Source: Aquisalibacillus elongatus (GTDB lineage: Bacteria > Bacillota > Bacilli > Bacillales > Alkalibacillaceae). Taken from it: a stretch of 37,500 nt of DNA. Position 1 is the stretch's first letter; each line of letters starts with the position of its first letter. Where the stretch lies: contig NZ_RKRF01000002.1 in the NCBI RefSeq assembly GCF_003843875.1, positions 1 to 37,500 of the forward strand, in the 5' to 3' direction. The translations under genes were made by a program, and so were the position numbers. The notes beneath the pieces are model-generated. The model ran no database searches, was not told where the DNA came from, and saw nothing but the letters and a program-made list of their open reading frames with translations. Of the stretch, positions 9,301 through 18,610 are shown in pieces.

Positions 9301-9452
9301 TCTAAACGTCCATGGAGTGCTACCTCCTGATTGCGTTCACGCTCACCATTTTGGTAAAGCTCCTGTCCATGACGGTATTCATAATCAAGTTGTTCTAGTC
9401 GTTCAATCGTCGTCTCTTCAAAATCCGATTCAGCTAACTTACCCATATACAT
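6384..9452 (-). CDS. hsdR: Type I restriction enzyme, endonuclease/motor subunit HsdR
   Basis: A 1022-aa R subunit that, with HsdM and HsdS, translocates unmethylated DNA by ATP hydrolysis and cuts it. The N-terminal nuclease domain shows the PD-(D/E)xK pattern (RRPDMIV with Asp141; ELK with Glu155 and Lys157). The helicase part has Walker A TTGSGKS (297-303), DEAH (402-405), TGTP (432-435) and later motifs including WLTGFDAP. The C-terminal region is helical and likely binds HsdM. Length is normal for the family and no frame defect is seen. It starts 17 bp after hsdS with a GGAGG site; ATG 9446 is an equally possible start. It is the last gene of the hsdM-hsdS-hsdR operon and probably active. 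Confidence 0.95.
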   Translation of the reverse strand: MYMGKLAESDFEETTIERLEQLDYEYRHGQELYQNGERERNQEVALHGRLEAFLQRTYPMIPYEELSRLVSRFVLNEGIGWEDRNFFFHQQMTKGIEFDYEVDGEERFQHVYPINWNEPEENDFLVVNQLSIKGRDSRRPDMIVYINGLPMVVFELKNPNDENATVHDAYTQIRNYTHDISQLFEYNAFTVVSDGIETKHGMPSADYDFFASWKTINGVDVDNNLANTMRTLVEGLFPKDRLLNYIRNFILFLDKGDRYIKVGAKYHQFFGVNFAVEETVRATSPDGDRKIGVMYHTTGSGKSISMLFYSAILSKHHELDNPTIVVQVDRTDLDEQLHDTFSEGYSLIGHIHHAKKSDELRDILKAEGGQIAFSTIEKFRLKEGEAKHPVLSERSNIIVISDEAHRTQSGFDGGYAAQLRHALPNASFVGFTGTPVKLLGNNTEEIFGHVIHRYDMAQAVQDKAVLPLYYESRMIPLDYDGADIDREFSNLVSDVGLEDEESNNYKVKWAALEKVVGTQKRLSKLSDSVLDHFNKAADPYQKGMIVCMSRDIAVKLYNEMNKRDDCPEVEVIMTGNISKDPESWRQVNPGSKYAHIKTKEEQEEVKARLKDTEDPLKLVIVVSMWLTGFDAPNLSFLYVDKPMKGHNLIQAIARVNRVFPGKEGGLIVDFIGIATSLKEATNQYTGDNATNDMDIDVSKAIEVFHDKLNAVRQLVGDVSHKDDWRKLSKIERENYIGDLVNDQLNKDPESFVEACVNLEKAHKLIRHLNEILPYSDEVTLYQMVRIQIRKYLVSTSNKREKNETVEERLNNMIDEHLESKEPVDIYQVAGIEKPDISILDESFLNDLEEKQEHEDLRIKLLKKLLEDHIKVNFKPNSPKEKEMKELLEKTLHDYHNRIIQAADVVRMMVDMKKEVDQEIDFRKELGLSDDEAEFYKAITAQEMDAFDNEFLADLVHKVVKELKKNLSQDWLSDHRKNIYAKVSIAVKKVLMDEGIKGQQMMFLSKAIMKQAEEQYKDWPREA

Positions 9453-9469
9453 ACATCCCTCCTCTTTTG

Positions 9470-10705
9470 TTACTGAGTGATTTCTCTTACATGCTCGTCT
9501 GCTTCAGATAAATCGATTTCTCCTGATAGTAGTTTTGGTAAAACAAGATCACGCACCTTAGTTAGCACGGTGTTTTCCATTAAATTTAATTCTATTTGTT
9601 CTAATAAGCTATCTACACTAGAATGAAAATCTTCCATAACATTTCCAGGGGGTAACACTAATTTATATTCAGTCATCAACTTTGCGTTAGCACCTTTTCT
9701 TGTAGTTCCCGAAGCTGCACCAAGCAAGTAGTTTTGATAATCGCTCGACACTGTTAAAAGGTACAGAAAATGAGTGCTTAAATCTCTTGTTTTTGGTTTA
9801 AGTCTTACTAAAAATGATGCATATACAGCATTAACAAATGAATTAATATAGCCTACTGTGCCGGTTGAATTACCTGTTCTAGCAATAACAACATCACCTT
9901 TTTGAAGTCTATATTTATTAAAGTTATCTTCATCTATCTCACAATAAGGTACATCTTTCCATGAGATAAAATTATCTTGAATATCGGTTATTCTTAAGAA
10001 ATGAGGACCAACTTTTTCATCACTCGCACTCGCGGTATAACCATATTTTGTTGTGACCACATCTTTAAGACTTACAACTTCCCAACCCTTTGGAATTCGA
10101 CCCAGTTCAGAATCCACAAATTCACCATCTTTAAAAGGACCAAAATCAACAAACCAATTTTTGTAAAGGGTCATGGCCATTTCCTCTAAGGTTTGGTTCA
10201 TTTTATTGTTGAGTTCGATTTTATCATCGAGACCTTTCAATATAGATGAAATTTTGACTTGCTCATCTATATTGGGAATTTCGATAATTTGCTTTAAAAA
10301 TTGTTGTTTATCTACTCGTTGTCTTCCAGAAGTCCCTGTCATTAGCTTCTCTGCACTTTTTCTGAAGTCTTTATCTATAGTTAAATAGTATACAAACTCA
10401 TTATTTGTAATACCTTCTTTACCTCTAAGAACAAAGAATTCAGTGGAACCAAAACCTTTTCTGTTTTCCAACCCTTTTACTTGAGCAGTTTTTCCATTCT
10501 CCAAGCATGGGGTGATTCTTGCGAAAAGTGTATCCCCTTCCTCAAACTTACTACCACCTGACTTAAATTCTCTTTTCTCAAGAGGATAAACGGGTTTATA
10601 GTAAGGTTGAACAATATCCATACTAATAAATGGATATTCCTGTCCTTTTTCTAATTTCACCTTAGGATTAACACTAATTAATTCCTCAATACTTCCTTTA
10701 ATCAT
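9470..10705 (-). CDS. hsdS: Type I restriction enzyme, specificity subunit HsdS
   Basis: A 411-aa specificity subunit that recognises a bipartite DNA site for both the methylase and the nuclease complex. Two target-recognition domains are visible, roughly residues 1-140 and 200-355. They are separated by a conserved helical region (QTLEEMAMTLYKNWFVDFGPF) and followed by the matching C-terminal one (KVRDLVLPKLLSGEIDLSEA). The ATG overlaps the hsdM stop (ATGA), with GGAGGGG upstream, implying translational coupling. Both domains are full length, so a complete split recognition site is expected; the site itself cannot be read from the sequence. No inverted-repeat second hsdS copy, as used for phase variation, was seen nearby. 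Confidence 0.93.
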   Translation of the reverse strand: MIKGSIEELISVNPKVKLEKGQEYPFISMDIVQPYYKPVYPLEKREFKSGGSKFEEGDTLFARITPCLENGKTAQVKGLENRKGFGSTEFFVLRGKEGITNNEFVYYLTIDKDFRKSAEKLMTGTSGRQRVDKQQFLKQIIEIPNIDEQVKISSILKGLDDKIELNNKMNQTLEEMAMTLYKNWFVDFGPFKDGEFVDSELGRIPKGWEVVSLKDVVTTKYGYTASASDEKVGPHFLRITDIQDNFISWKDVPYCEIDEDNFNKYRLQKGDVVIARTGNSTGTVGYINSFVNAVYASFLVRLKPKTRDLSTHFLYLLTVSSDYQNYLLGAASGTTRKGANAKLMTEYKLVLPPGNVMEDFHSSVDSLLEQIELNLMENTVLTKVRDLVLPKLLSGEIDLSEADEHVREITQ

Positions 10706-12246
10706 ATTAACCCCTCCAAATCTTTCTTGATTTTCTCTTGGAGGCGATCAGATTCTTCAAACTGTTTGAGAAGTCTTGTTCTTAACTCTTCCATTTTCTC
10801 TTCAAACGGGATGCCATCACCTTCTACTTCTTCTGTACCAACGTAGATCCCAGGCGTTAACTTATAGTCATTTTCTTTAACTGCGTTTAGTGTAGATACC
10901 TTACAGAATCCTGCTACATCCTCAATTGGTTCTTCATCAAATTTGAACTTATGATAGACATCAGCAATCTCATCAATTTCTTCTTCTGATAGGGCTTTTT
11001 GACGTCGACTTACAGAAGACCCTTTTTGTCTAGCATCTATAAACAGAATCTCATTATGACGTTCACGGTATTCTCCTTTTCCGTCACGATTTTTACTTAA
11101 GAAAAATAAGCAAACAGGGATTCCCGTGGAAAGGAATAATTTTTCTGGTAAAGTCACGACACAATCAATATACCCATTATCAATAAACCATTCACGAACT
11201 GGCTTTTCTCCTTTTTGATTCGTTGTCATTGCTCCATTTGCCATAACAAATCCTGCTGATCCCTCTTCACTTAAATGAGAAAAGAAATGCTGCATCCACA
11301 TGTAGTTTGCATTAGAGTCTGTAACTGGTCCAATTAACCTAGGATCATCATTAGAAATTCGGTCTGCTCCCCAACTGTCTTGGTTGAATGGTGGATTAGC
11401 AATTACATAATCTGCTTTTAAGTCTGGAAATTGATCATCAAGTAATGAATTTCCTAAACGCATGTCTGCATTTAATCCATGTAGAAGCACATTCATTTTC
11501 CCTAGACGTGCTGTGGTTGTAACGTTCTCTTGCCCATAAAAAGATAACTCATGACGACGTGGGGAATATTCTTCTGATTGAATAAACATACCACCAGAAC
11601 CACAAGCAGGGTCAAAAACTGTACCTTTAATCGGTTCAAGCATTCTTACTAGTAGTGATACAACAGAATACGGTGTATAGAACTCTCCCCCGCGTTGGCC
11701 TTCTGTTGAAGCAAACTCAGAAATAAAGTATTCATACACACGTCCTAGTACATCTACACTTCTTTCATCGTTAGCGCTAAATACATCACGCGAAAAGATC
11801 TCAATTAGACCAGAAACATTTTCTGCTGGGAGGTTACTACCTTGAAATATACGCGGAAGCATACCCTCTAAATCCGGGTTTTCTTCTTCTAAACGTTTCA
11901 TCGCATTGTCCAGAATCTCTTTAATGTTAGGTTGTTTTGCATGTTTTAATATGTAAGACCAACGAGATTCTTCAGGAACAACGTACACGTTTTCTGCCAT
12001 GTACATATCTGGGTCTTCTTTAATAACTTTTTGCATCTCTTCATCTGGTGAATACCAATCACTGTTTGGGTCTTTAACAAGTTCGTCTAACTCTTCTCGA
12101 CGTTGCTCATATTTATTTGATAAATAGCGTAAGAAAATAAGCGGTAAGACATAATGTTTATAATCAGCTGGCGCTACTGATCCTCTCATATTGGTCGCAG
12201 CATCAAATAAGTCTTTTTGAAAATCAATATCTGCTTTTGCAGGCAT
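10702..12246 (-). CDS. hsdM: Type I restriction-modification methyltransferase HsdM
   Basis: A 514-aa adenine-N6 methyltransferase subunit. The start is taken at ATG 12246 (MPAKADIDFQ) because GGAG lies nine bases upstream; an in-frame ATG at 12273 has no such site. An N-terminal helical HsdM domain (to about 160) precedes the catalytic domain with motif I DPACGSGG (212-219) and the adenine-methylase motif NPPF (284-287). It opens the operon and overlaps hsdS by four bases. The upstream region contains a TTACAT / ATGTAA inverted repeat (12294-12309) that could be an operator. Length and motifs are complete, so the modification activity is likely functional. Confidence 0.95.
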   Translation of the reverse strand: MPAKADIDFQKDLFDAATNMRGSVAPADYKHYVLPLIFLRYLSNKYEQRREELDELVKDPNSDWYSPDEEMQKVIKEDPDMYMAENVYVVPEESRWSYILKHAKQPNIKEILDNAMKRLEEENPDLEGMLPRIFQGSNLPAENVSGLIEIFSRDVFSANDERSVDVLGRVYEYFISEFASTEGQRGGEFYTPYSVVSLLVRMLEPIKGTVFDPACGSGGMFIQSEEYSPRRHELSFYGQENVTTTARLGKMNVLLHGLNADMRLGNSLLDDQFPDLKADYVIANPPFNQDSWGADRISNDDPRLIGPVTDSNANYMWMQHFFSHLSEEGSAGFVMANGAMTTNQKGEKPVREWFIDNGYIDCVVTLPEKLFLSTGIPVCLFFLSKNRDGKGEYRERHNEILFIDARQKGSSVSRRQKALSEEEIDEIADVYHKFKFDEEPIEDVAGFCKVSTLNAVKENDYKLTPGIYVGTEEVEGDGIPFEEKMEELRTRLLKQFEESDRLQEKIKKDLEGLI

Positions 12247-12350
12247 ATTATCACTCTCCCTAATGTAATTCATCTAACTTAATTGTATCAAATTTACATA
12301 TGAATGTAATATTTGATAATTAGGACCAGCTTATGATACATCTTAAAATA

Positions 12351-12383
12351 AAAAGCCTAACCTTAAAACATGGTTAAGCTTTT
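12351..12383 (-). terminator. Terminator of the YobI-like gene
   Basis: On the minus strand AAAAGCTTAACC pairs with GGTTAGGCTTTT (one mismatch), followed by a T-rich tail. It lies 127 bases past the stop of the 1327-aa gene and just before the hsdM promoter region. Confidence 0.65.
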
Positions 12384-12509
12384 ACATCTTTTGAGTTTGC
12401 TATTTAAATAACTGCTCAATTATCTATTCTCAATTGATACATAAAGTTGATCTTGAATTATATCTATAAGTGTCAAAGTTAAAAACAATATTTCACCGTA
12501 AAATTTACC

Positions 12510-15500
12510 TTATTTCCTTTTATTATTTACAACATATCCGTCCTCAATTGATTTGACTGACGATACTACATTTAACTTATTAGATTCAAGGTAATCCAAT
12601 AAGTTTTTGACTTCAGGGTGCTTTGCTTCAATTTTAATTCGCCTTCCATTCACTTTTATCAAACTAAATGGTTCATCTAATTTAGACAATAATTCAAATA
12701 CGCTTCTACGATTAAGGTTCTTTATAACAAGATATTGATGTAAAAATTCAGCCGATGCCTCCAAAGGTAATAAGGTGACTGTATCTATCACTGCGTTTTG
12801 ATTTAGTAAGTCAAACACTATTTCTGGATTACTTAATTGAAACTCATAAAGTTTATCTGAAATTCGTTCGTTTATCACTAATTTGTTTTGATATTTATTT
12901 ATCAGTTCTATTACGATTTCAATATCATTAGCTTTTTCAACAAAAGTGTTAAATAACTTTTGATCCATATTGACTTCATACACTTTATCTATATGGTTTA
13001 ATAAATAGTCTACAGCTACTTCAACATCATCTTTTCGAAATTCATTAAGAAGCTCTTCGCTCCAATTTATATTAAGATCTTGAACAACGTCCGATACACC
13101 ATCAACAATGCCTCTTCTCCACTGTTCTACTAAGTATAAAATCAATATTTCACCTTTATTTTGTTCCACAAGTGTTTTTATCAAAGTGTTATCAAACTCT
13201 AGTTTATAATTATCGGAAATTGATTTAAAATCTTGATAATTTATCTTGGACAGATTGTCACGAATATACTGTTGTATCAAGCTCGATCTTAATCCATCAA
13301 TTTTAACAATTGAATTAAACAATCTTAACGACCATACTAATTCTTCTTCTTCAATCATATCTTCAAGTTCATTTTGGGCAGTATCAAAACAATCATAAAC
13401 AAACATTTCTTTAAGTTGCTTTGATTGTATTGAATTATAGATCTTCCTATTCCAATAAAGTTTTTGATTTTTAATTAAAAGATCCAGCACGTCAACATCT
13501 ATATCTGTTTTGTCTTCTAATTCAACTGGAAACATTAACTGCTTGATAAATTTCTTAATATATAAATGGTTAACTGGTTTGAGCTTTAATATAGGAATTA
13601 AAAAGTTATTATACTTTTCATCCTGCTTAAAAGCCTCTTGTACTTCTTCAGTGCTATTTTCTATTAATTTCTTCCAAGATCGTTCTGTTGATAGAAGAGT
13701 CTCAATATCAAATTCTTCTTCATAAAGGGTAAAAATATAACTACAATACTCTAAATTATTCCATGTTAACTGGATTTTTCGTTCAATATAAAGTTGCATT
13801 ATCAATTCTAGTGAATCAATTTTGGATAAATCACTTATCATACCTGACCATTTACGAATCATTGAACCTATTAAAGAGGTATCAGAATGTTTATCATTAT
13901 CAATGAGTTGCCCAACGAAGTTAACAAAAATAACTTCTTTTTCATTATATTCTTCTTGTTGTATCAATACATCTATAAACGCTTCTATATTTTCATCTGC
14001 TAAACAATAATCATAAATTCGTTCATCACTCTGGATTAACTCTATTGAAATATCATTTACGCCGAAAATTTTTCTCAAATTGACTAGATTAATTTGAAAC
14101 GCATTTACATGAATTACATACTCCAAAATAGTCTCTTCTTCGATTTCTGATATAGATGTAAACTTCGCTTCCAATTTTTCGATAGAAAGAATGATATCCT
14201 TAGAATTAGTGAGTTTCTTCACATCAAAATCGTTTGAAATATATTCGCTTAAATGTAAGAAACTGTTATCAATCAGGTGTCTAACATCATAATATTTCAA
14301 AAGAATCATGACATAGTCATCTTTTTGATCATTTGATTTATCTGCTCCATTTACAGCATCCCAGATATCTATTTCAACTATCTTTGAGAGATTCAAAAAT
14401 TTCGATAAGAGATTTTCATCTGAAATTGTTTCTTTTAAATCCTTCAGTAATTCCATTAATTCATCAAAATGTATAACTAAATCACTAAAGGCAATTCGAA
14501 AAATTTGTTTTAATTTTTCACGATTAATATCATTATCATTTTCCAATAAGTGCACTATTAATTTTGTGTTTAACACGGATCTACCATTTATATCATCGAC
14601 CCTAATTTTTCCAGCAACTTTACTTTCATTTTTGAGATCTTGAAATAATTTATTTTCATCATAACCTAATTTGACAGATTGAATAAATTCATTATCCTTC
14701 TTGCTTAATGACCCTTCTCGAAATACAGTAAGGTAATCTTCATAAGATTCATTCAACCAATTATTTCTAATAAGAAAATATAGAAGTTTATTATTTGAAA
14801 GATCGACGTGTAAATCAATTTCATCTTCTTTAATTAATCTAGAAATTGACTTTGTTCTAACATATTTTATCGTTTTTTGTAGTTCACTAACTTGGTCTCT
14901 GATTTCATCTGCTTTATTTTCATACTTCTTATCAAAGTCCTTATATAACTCTAAATAATTAACGGAATTTATAGTAACGAACTCCTCAAAATTAGAGTAT
15001 TGTTTTATAGGGTTTCCATTTCTATATATATAAAATTCGCCTTCAATACCTTTATTAATAAGATAATCCAACACTCTTTTACCATTAGAAGCATAATTCG
15101 TACCTTGTACATTTGGTATAGAAATCAAAGGTACAGAATTTTTGACTATTTTCTGATTAGTGATGTTTCTCTTTCTCGTAAATAACATCGCTAAATCATC
15201 TTTTTCTGTGATTATGCTGCCCAATCCATTTATAGATATATTATTTAATTCATTGATCCTTCCTTCTAAAAATTTTGCTATTTTCTCTTTATTATTAAAT
15301 ACCTCAAAGACTAAACCTTTGTTTTCAAGGAGGTCTGAGTAGTCTTTTGGATAAATATTCTTATAAACTATAAATGCAAACAAGTGATCATAAGTGACAC
15401 TTGATTTTTGAAGCCTCATACGGAAAATCTCAAATTCATTACAGATATTAATTAGAGTTCGCATATCATTGATAAATAAGGCAACATCTTCTATCAATAT

Positions 15501-16493
15501 TCTACTTAGCTGCTGTCTATTAATATTGTCATTAGATACTTTATCAACCTTATTTGGCAAAAAGTTGTCTAATTTATTTAGGAGTATAGACTCTGCGTTG
15601 GAACTATGCATTACTTTCACAGTCGGTATAATAAAATCAAAAAATTTAGTTCTATTATATATTGATTCCGTTTCATCTTTTCCCGTAAAAACATCATCTT
15701 TTAATGCATAAATGAACTTTATATCTCTATCTTTTAACTGAGCCGACCTATTCAAAGCTATATTCAAACTACGCAGTTTTTCGAAGATTTCGATGCTTTG
15801 AAACCGATCTAAATCTTCAAATATAATATATTGAAAATCAGTCTTATTAAATAGATAAATAATTTCATCTAAATAATGGTTAAACACCGTACTCCCATCC
15901 TCAAAATTCACTTCGAAATTTGTGCTAGCAAAGCCAAATTTACTTACACCTATTTTTTTAAAGAAATGGAGTAGTAAAAAAACAGAAAACCCATTTAATA
16001 CAATGAGCGGAATTAACAGCAGCAGTCCTAAAAAATTAAGTGATGAGAAAAATTGATTAAACCAACCATTACTTACCATTAAAACCGTAAATACAACGGT
16101 AAAAAGGAAATAAAATAAACAAACAAAAAGTCTCCAAAATGATAAGTCACTTAATTTGGTGAAGTTTGATTTAGGTATTTTGTTTGGGTTAACTTGCAAA
16201 AACATTTGTTGTAAGATTTGTTGTTCTAATATGTTATCAGATGAATTTGAACTTTCTTCATTAGGTTGAAACGTAGCAATTGAGACTCGCATCATTTTTG
16301 ATTTTTTATTTTTGTTTTCCTCGAAGTAAGAATCAATAATTGTAGTCTTTCCGGCTCCATATCCCCCTGTAATTGCAATATTTTTATTATCTTCGTCTTC
16401 TAGTGCCTTGTTTAATGTATCTAAATAAAATTCACTATCTTCATCTAACTCTTTTTTAGCACTCAAACTTTCATATTCAATAAGTTGCTCCAT
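12510..16493 (-). CDS. YobI-like membrane-associated P-loop NTPase, 1327 aa
   Basis: Start taken at ATG 16493 (MEQLIEYESL); GGGTG lies nine bases upstream, and an in-frame TTG at 16508 is the alternative. The N-terminal P-loop domain has Walker A GGYGAGKT (43-50) and Walker B YIIFEDLD (222-229), with two membrane helices between them (about 119-141 and 152-178). This is the layout of the B. subtilis YobI-type NTPase family and resembles KAP ATPases. The remaining ~1050 residues are charged, leucine-rich and helical, with no nuclease or protease motif I can see, and look like a repeat-type sensor or scaffold. It is a single-gene unit between the restriction operon and a divergent resolvase gene. 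Function unproven; an anti-phage role is suggested by the neighbours and is inference. Confidence 0.75.
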   Translation of the reverse strand: MEQLIEYESLSAKKELDEDSEFYLDTLNKALEDEDNKNIAITGGYGAGKTTIIDSYFEENKNKKSKMMRVSIATFQPNEESSNSSDNILEQQILQQMFLQVNPNKIPKSNFTKLSDLSFWRLFVCLFYFLFTVVFTVLMVSNGWFNQFFSSLNFLGLLLLIPLIVLNGFSVFLLLHFFKKIGVSKFGFASTNFEVNFEDGSTVFNHYLDEIIYLFNKTDFQYIIFEDLDRFQSIEIFEKLRSLNIALNRSAQLKDRDIKFIYALKDDVFTGKDETESIYNRTKFFDFIIPTVKVMHSSNAESILLNKLDNFLPNKVDKVSNDNINRQQLSRILIEDVALFINDMRTLINICNEFEIFRMRLQKSSVTYDHLFAFIVYKNIYPKDYSDLLENKGLVFEVFNNKEKIAKFLEGRINELNNISINGLGSIITEKDDLAMLFTRKRNITNQKIVKNSVPLISIPNVQGTNYASNGKRVLDYLINKGIEGEFYIYRNGNPIKQYSNFEEFVTINSVNYLELYKDFDKKYENKADEIRDQVSELQKTIKYVRTKSISRLIKEDEIDLHVDLSNNKLLYFLIRNNWLNESYEDYLTVFREGSLSKKDNEFIQSVKLGYDENKLFQDLKNESKVAGKIRVDDINGRSVLNTKLIVHLLENDNDINREKLKQIFRIAFSDLVIHFDELMELLKDLKETISDENLLSKFLNLSKIVEIDIWDAVNGADKSNDQKDDYVMILLKYYDVRHLIDNSFLHLSEYISNDFDVKKLTNSKDIILSIEKLEAKFTSISEIEEETILEYVIHVNAFQINLVNLRKIFGVNDISIELIQSDERIYDYCLADENIEAFIDVLIQQEEYNEKEVIFVNFVGQLIDNDKHSDTSLIGSMIRKWSGMISDLSKIDSLELIMQLYIERKIQLTWNNLEYCSYIFTLYEEEFDIETLLSTERSWKKLIENSTEEVQEAFKQDEKYNNFLIPILKLKPVNHLYIKKFIKQLMFPVELEDKTDIDVDVLDLLIKNQKLYWNRKIYNSIQSKQLKEMFVYDCFDTAQNELEDMIEEEELVWSLRLFNSIVKIDGLRSSLIQQYIRDNLSKINYQDFKSISDNYKLEFDNTLIKTLVEQNKGEILILYLVEQWRRGIVDGVSDVVQDLNINWSEELLNEFRKDDVEVAVDYLLNHIDKVYEVNMDQKLFNTFVEKANDIEIVIELINKYQNKLVINERISDKLYEFQLSNPEIVFDLLNQNAVIDTVTLLPLEASAEFLHQYLVIKNLNRRSVFELLSKLDEPFSLIKVNGRRIKIEAKHPEVKNLLDYLESNKLNVVSSVKSIEDGYVVNNKRK

Positions 16494-16747
16494 ATTTAGC
16501 ACACCCAAACTTATAATTATGTATTCTACAGACCATTTTTCTCTATTTTACGCTAACACTAAAAACATAGCAAAAAATCCCATTAAAACATGACAATTGA
16601 TTTAATCTACTATCATAACCTCAATTGATGAAGGATATCCATCATTTAAGAGTTTTTAATGGTATTATCTAAGCACAAAAATGTATTCAAACTACAAATA
16701 AACTACTAGAAATAATACGGTTTAACTGGAAAAAGAATTCTTCGGTT

Positions 16748-16811
16748 TCAAAACCCAAAAGTTTTGACACCGTTTTAGTGTTGTTGTAATATCAAGCTTA
16801 ATAGAGTGTCA
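16748..16811. promoter_or_regulatory. Candidate resolvase binding site (res/operator) upstream of the serine recombinase
   Basis: TCAAAAC (16748-16754) and GTTTTGA (16761-16767) form an inverted repeat. TGACAC (16765-16770) and GTGTCA (16806-16811) form another. The block ends 31 bp before the recombinase start, where serine resolvases usually bind to recombine and to repress themselves. Confidence 0.4.
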
Positions 16812-16842
16812 TATCTTATATTCAAAATTAGGTGGTGTAAAT

Positions 16843-17385
16843 ATGAAATATGGTTATGCTAGAGTATCTACTATAAATCAAGATTTAGAGTCTCAGGTGA
16901 ACCAATTAGAGTCTGAAGGCTGCGACATAATATATCGGGAGAACTTCACTGAAACGAAAGCAGATCGCCCTGTTTTTCAAGAACTTTTGGCTCAACTAAA
17001 AGAAAATGATATGTTAGTCATTACTAAATTAGACCGTTTCGCAAGGTCCACTGAAGATGGAATTCGAATTATAAAAGAGCTATTTCAAAAAGGGGTTAGA
17101 GTCCATGTGTTAAATATGGGGCTTATTGAGGACACACCCACTGGTAGATTAATTTTTAATATTATGAATGCTTTCGCGGAATTTGAAAGAGATTTAATCG
17201 TCGAACGAACACAAGAAGGTAAAGCAATTGCCAAACTCAAAGGAAACTTTAGAGAAGGACGCCCCAAAAAATATAGCAAATCACAAATCAATCACGCTTT
17301 AGAGCTATTAAATAATCACTCCTATAAACAGGTAGAAGATTTAACTGGAATCTCAAAAAGCACTCTTATTAGGTCAAGAAGGTAA
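16843..17385 (+). CDS. Serine recombinase (resolvase/invertase family), 180 aa
   Basis: A small serine recombinase of the Tn3 resolvase / Pin invertase family, which cuts and rejoins DNA at short paired sites through a 5'-phosphoserine. The catalytic serine is in YARVS (Ser9). The DRFARS and [15 protein letters not shown] segments of the catalytic and dimer regions are present. The C terminus holds a helix-turn-helix ([20 protein letters not shown]). Length is normal. AGGTGGTG precedes ATG 16843. It is transcribed away from the YobI-like gene. No Tn3 transposase is present, so it may resolve element multimers, invert a segment, or be left from a transposon. Confidence 0.9.
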   Translation: MKYGYARVSTINQDLESQVNQLESEGCDIIYRENFTETKADRPVFQELLAQLKENDMLVITKLDRFARSTEDGIRIIKELFQKGVRVHVLNMGLIEDTPTGRLIFNIMNAFAEFERDLIVERTQEGKAIAKLKGNFREGRPKKYSKSQINHALELLNNHSYKQVEDLTGISKSTLIRSRR

Positions 17386-17458
17386 TCACAATAAAGCTAT
17401 GTTACTTATTTAAAAGGGACTATCCTGCAGATTGATAGACCTATCTATTATGGGGACT

Positions 17459-18367
17459 TCATTTGCTCAAGTACCACCAATAAGTAAATGCCAGCGTGCC
17501 TATAACTCCACTATTTAAAAGGTAAACACTTAGTGACTGCCCAAACATTGAATCAATAATACTTTTAGATAAAACGTATTGCTTTAGATTATTAGAAGTC
17601 GAGTCAACCCCTAAATGCTGATAGTTATGTTCATTAATGTATTGATGTTCTTTTGAATTTTCATCATTTTTTTCAGTTTCTTCTTTTGGTTTTTCTTCGG
17701 ATGACTTGCTTTCTTTACCTTGTTTTTCTTGTTGCTTAGGTTCTTGAACATTTTGTTCTTCTTCATGTTCTTTATTTTGCTCACTTTTATTGTTATCAGA
17801 AGTGTTGTTTTGTTCTTGTGAAGAACTATCTTGTTCTACATGATCTTGATTATTGGAGTCATCCTGTTTGTTTTCTTCTTCTGTTTTCTTTGATGATTCG
17901 TCATCATCTGTTTTTTCTTTTGTGTGTTCCTTATTTGAATCATCATCTGTTTCATCTTTTGTGTTTTCATCACTTGAATCATTATCTGTTTCATCTTTTG
18001 TATTGTCAGAATCATCTTGTTTTTCTTCGGTATCTTCTTCTTTATCATGATTACGTTTAATATAAACCGTTAATATAGCTTTAGGGTGATCATCATTTAC
18101 TAAATAAATTGTATGTTTTTCTCCGTTTTCTTTAACATGACCTGTAGATGCACCTGTAAGTAAGAATGAGTCAACATTAGACGCATAAAAACCTCTCACT
18201 TCATCACCACAAGGTTTAGTTGCAATAGCCTTGTTTTGGTCATCATGTTTAGCTGATTCAATCGTTATCGTACACTCAGGTAAGTTTTCTTCTTCTGCAA
18301 ACATAGATTGTGGCAAAAGCATTCCCATTCCTATTAAGATAGTAATCAACAAAAGTATGTTTTTCAT
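17459..18367 (-). CDS. Secreted, membrane-anchored acidic repeat protein, 302 aa
   Basis: Start taken at ATG 18367 (MKNILLLIT), eight bases after GGAG; a GTG at 18382 is in frame but worse placed. Residues 1-24 are a Sec signal peptide ending SMFA. A folded domain of about 85 residues with two cysteines (PEC, KPCGDE) follows. Next is a long Asp/Glu/Lys/Ser/Asn-rich low-complexity region with three 13-residue repeats, then a C-terminal membrane helix (SVYLLNSGVIGTLAFTYWWY) ending LSK. The layout, an exported head on a flexible acidic stalk anchored by a C-terminal span, suggests a surface protein. I do not recognise the head domain. The acidic stalk would suit a salt-adapted host, which is only a guess. 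Confidence 0.7.
   Translation of the reverse strand: MKNILLLITILIGMGMLLPQSMFAEEENLPECTITIESAKHDDQNKAIATKPCGDEVRGFYASNVDSFLLTGASTGHVKENGEKHTIYLVNDDHPKAILTVYIKRNHDKEEDTEEKQDDSDNTKDETDNDSSDENTKDETDDDSNKEHTKEKTDDDESSKKTEEENKQDDSNNQDHVEQDSSSQEQNNTSDNNKSEQNKEHEEEQNVQEPKQQEKQGKESKSSEEKPKEETEKNDENSKEHQYINEHNYQHLGVDSTSNNLKQYVLSKSIIDSMFGQSLSVYLLNSGVIGTLAFTYWWYLSK
17885..18001 (-). repeat. Three tandem 39-bp coding repeats
   Basis: Three consecutive 13-residue units of the pattern T-K-(D/E)-(E/K)-T-D-(D/N)-D-x5 inside the acidic protein. Copy number could vary between strains by slippage. Confidence 0.75.
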
Positions 18368-18610
18368 TTTTCTCTCTCCCACAATTATGGTTAAAATAAG
18401 CCATAAAACCTATAATATATTTCTACCTTACTTCATTTCTACAAAATTTTACAAATACCTCCTAGCCTAGACATAATTTTAACTTGCAGAAGATAAGAAA
18501 CACTTCATCGTAAATATATCATTACCACATATGAATTGCTGTGATAATTATCTTATTATCTAAGTAAATAAATACATTATAGGTGTGAAGTATATTGTCT
18601 CAGTGCAAAC

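Noticed and set aside
17818..18060. Open frames on both strands over the acidic-protein gene
   Set aside because: They are by-products of the repetitive acidic codons in the minus-strand gene, have no ribosome-binding sites and give low-complexity proteins.
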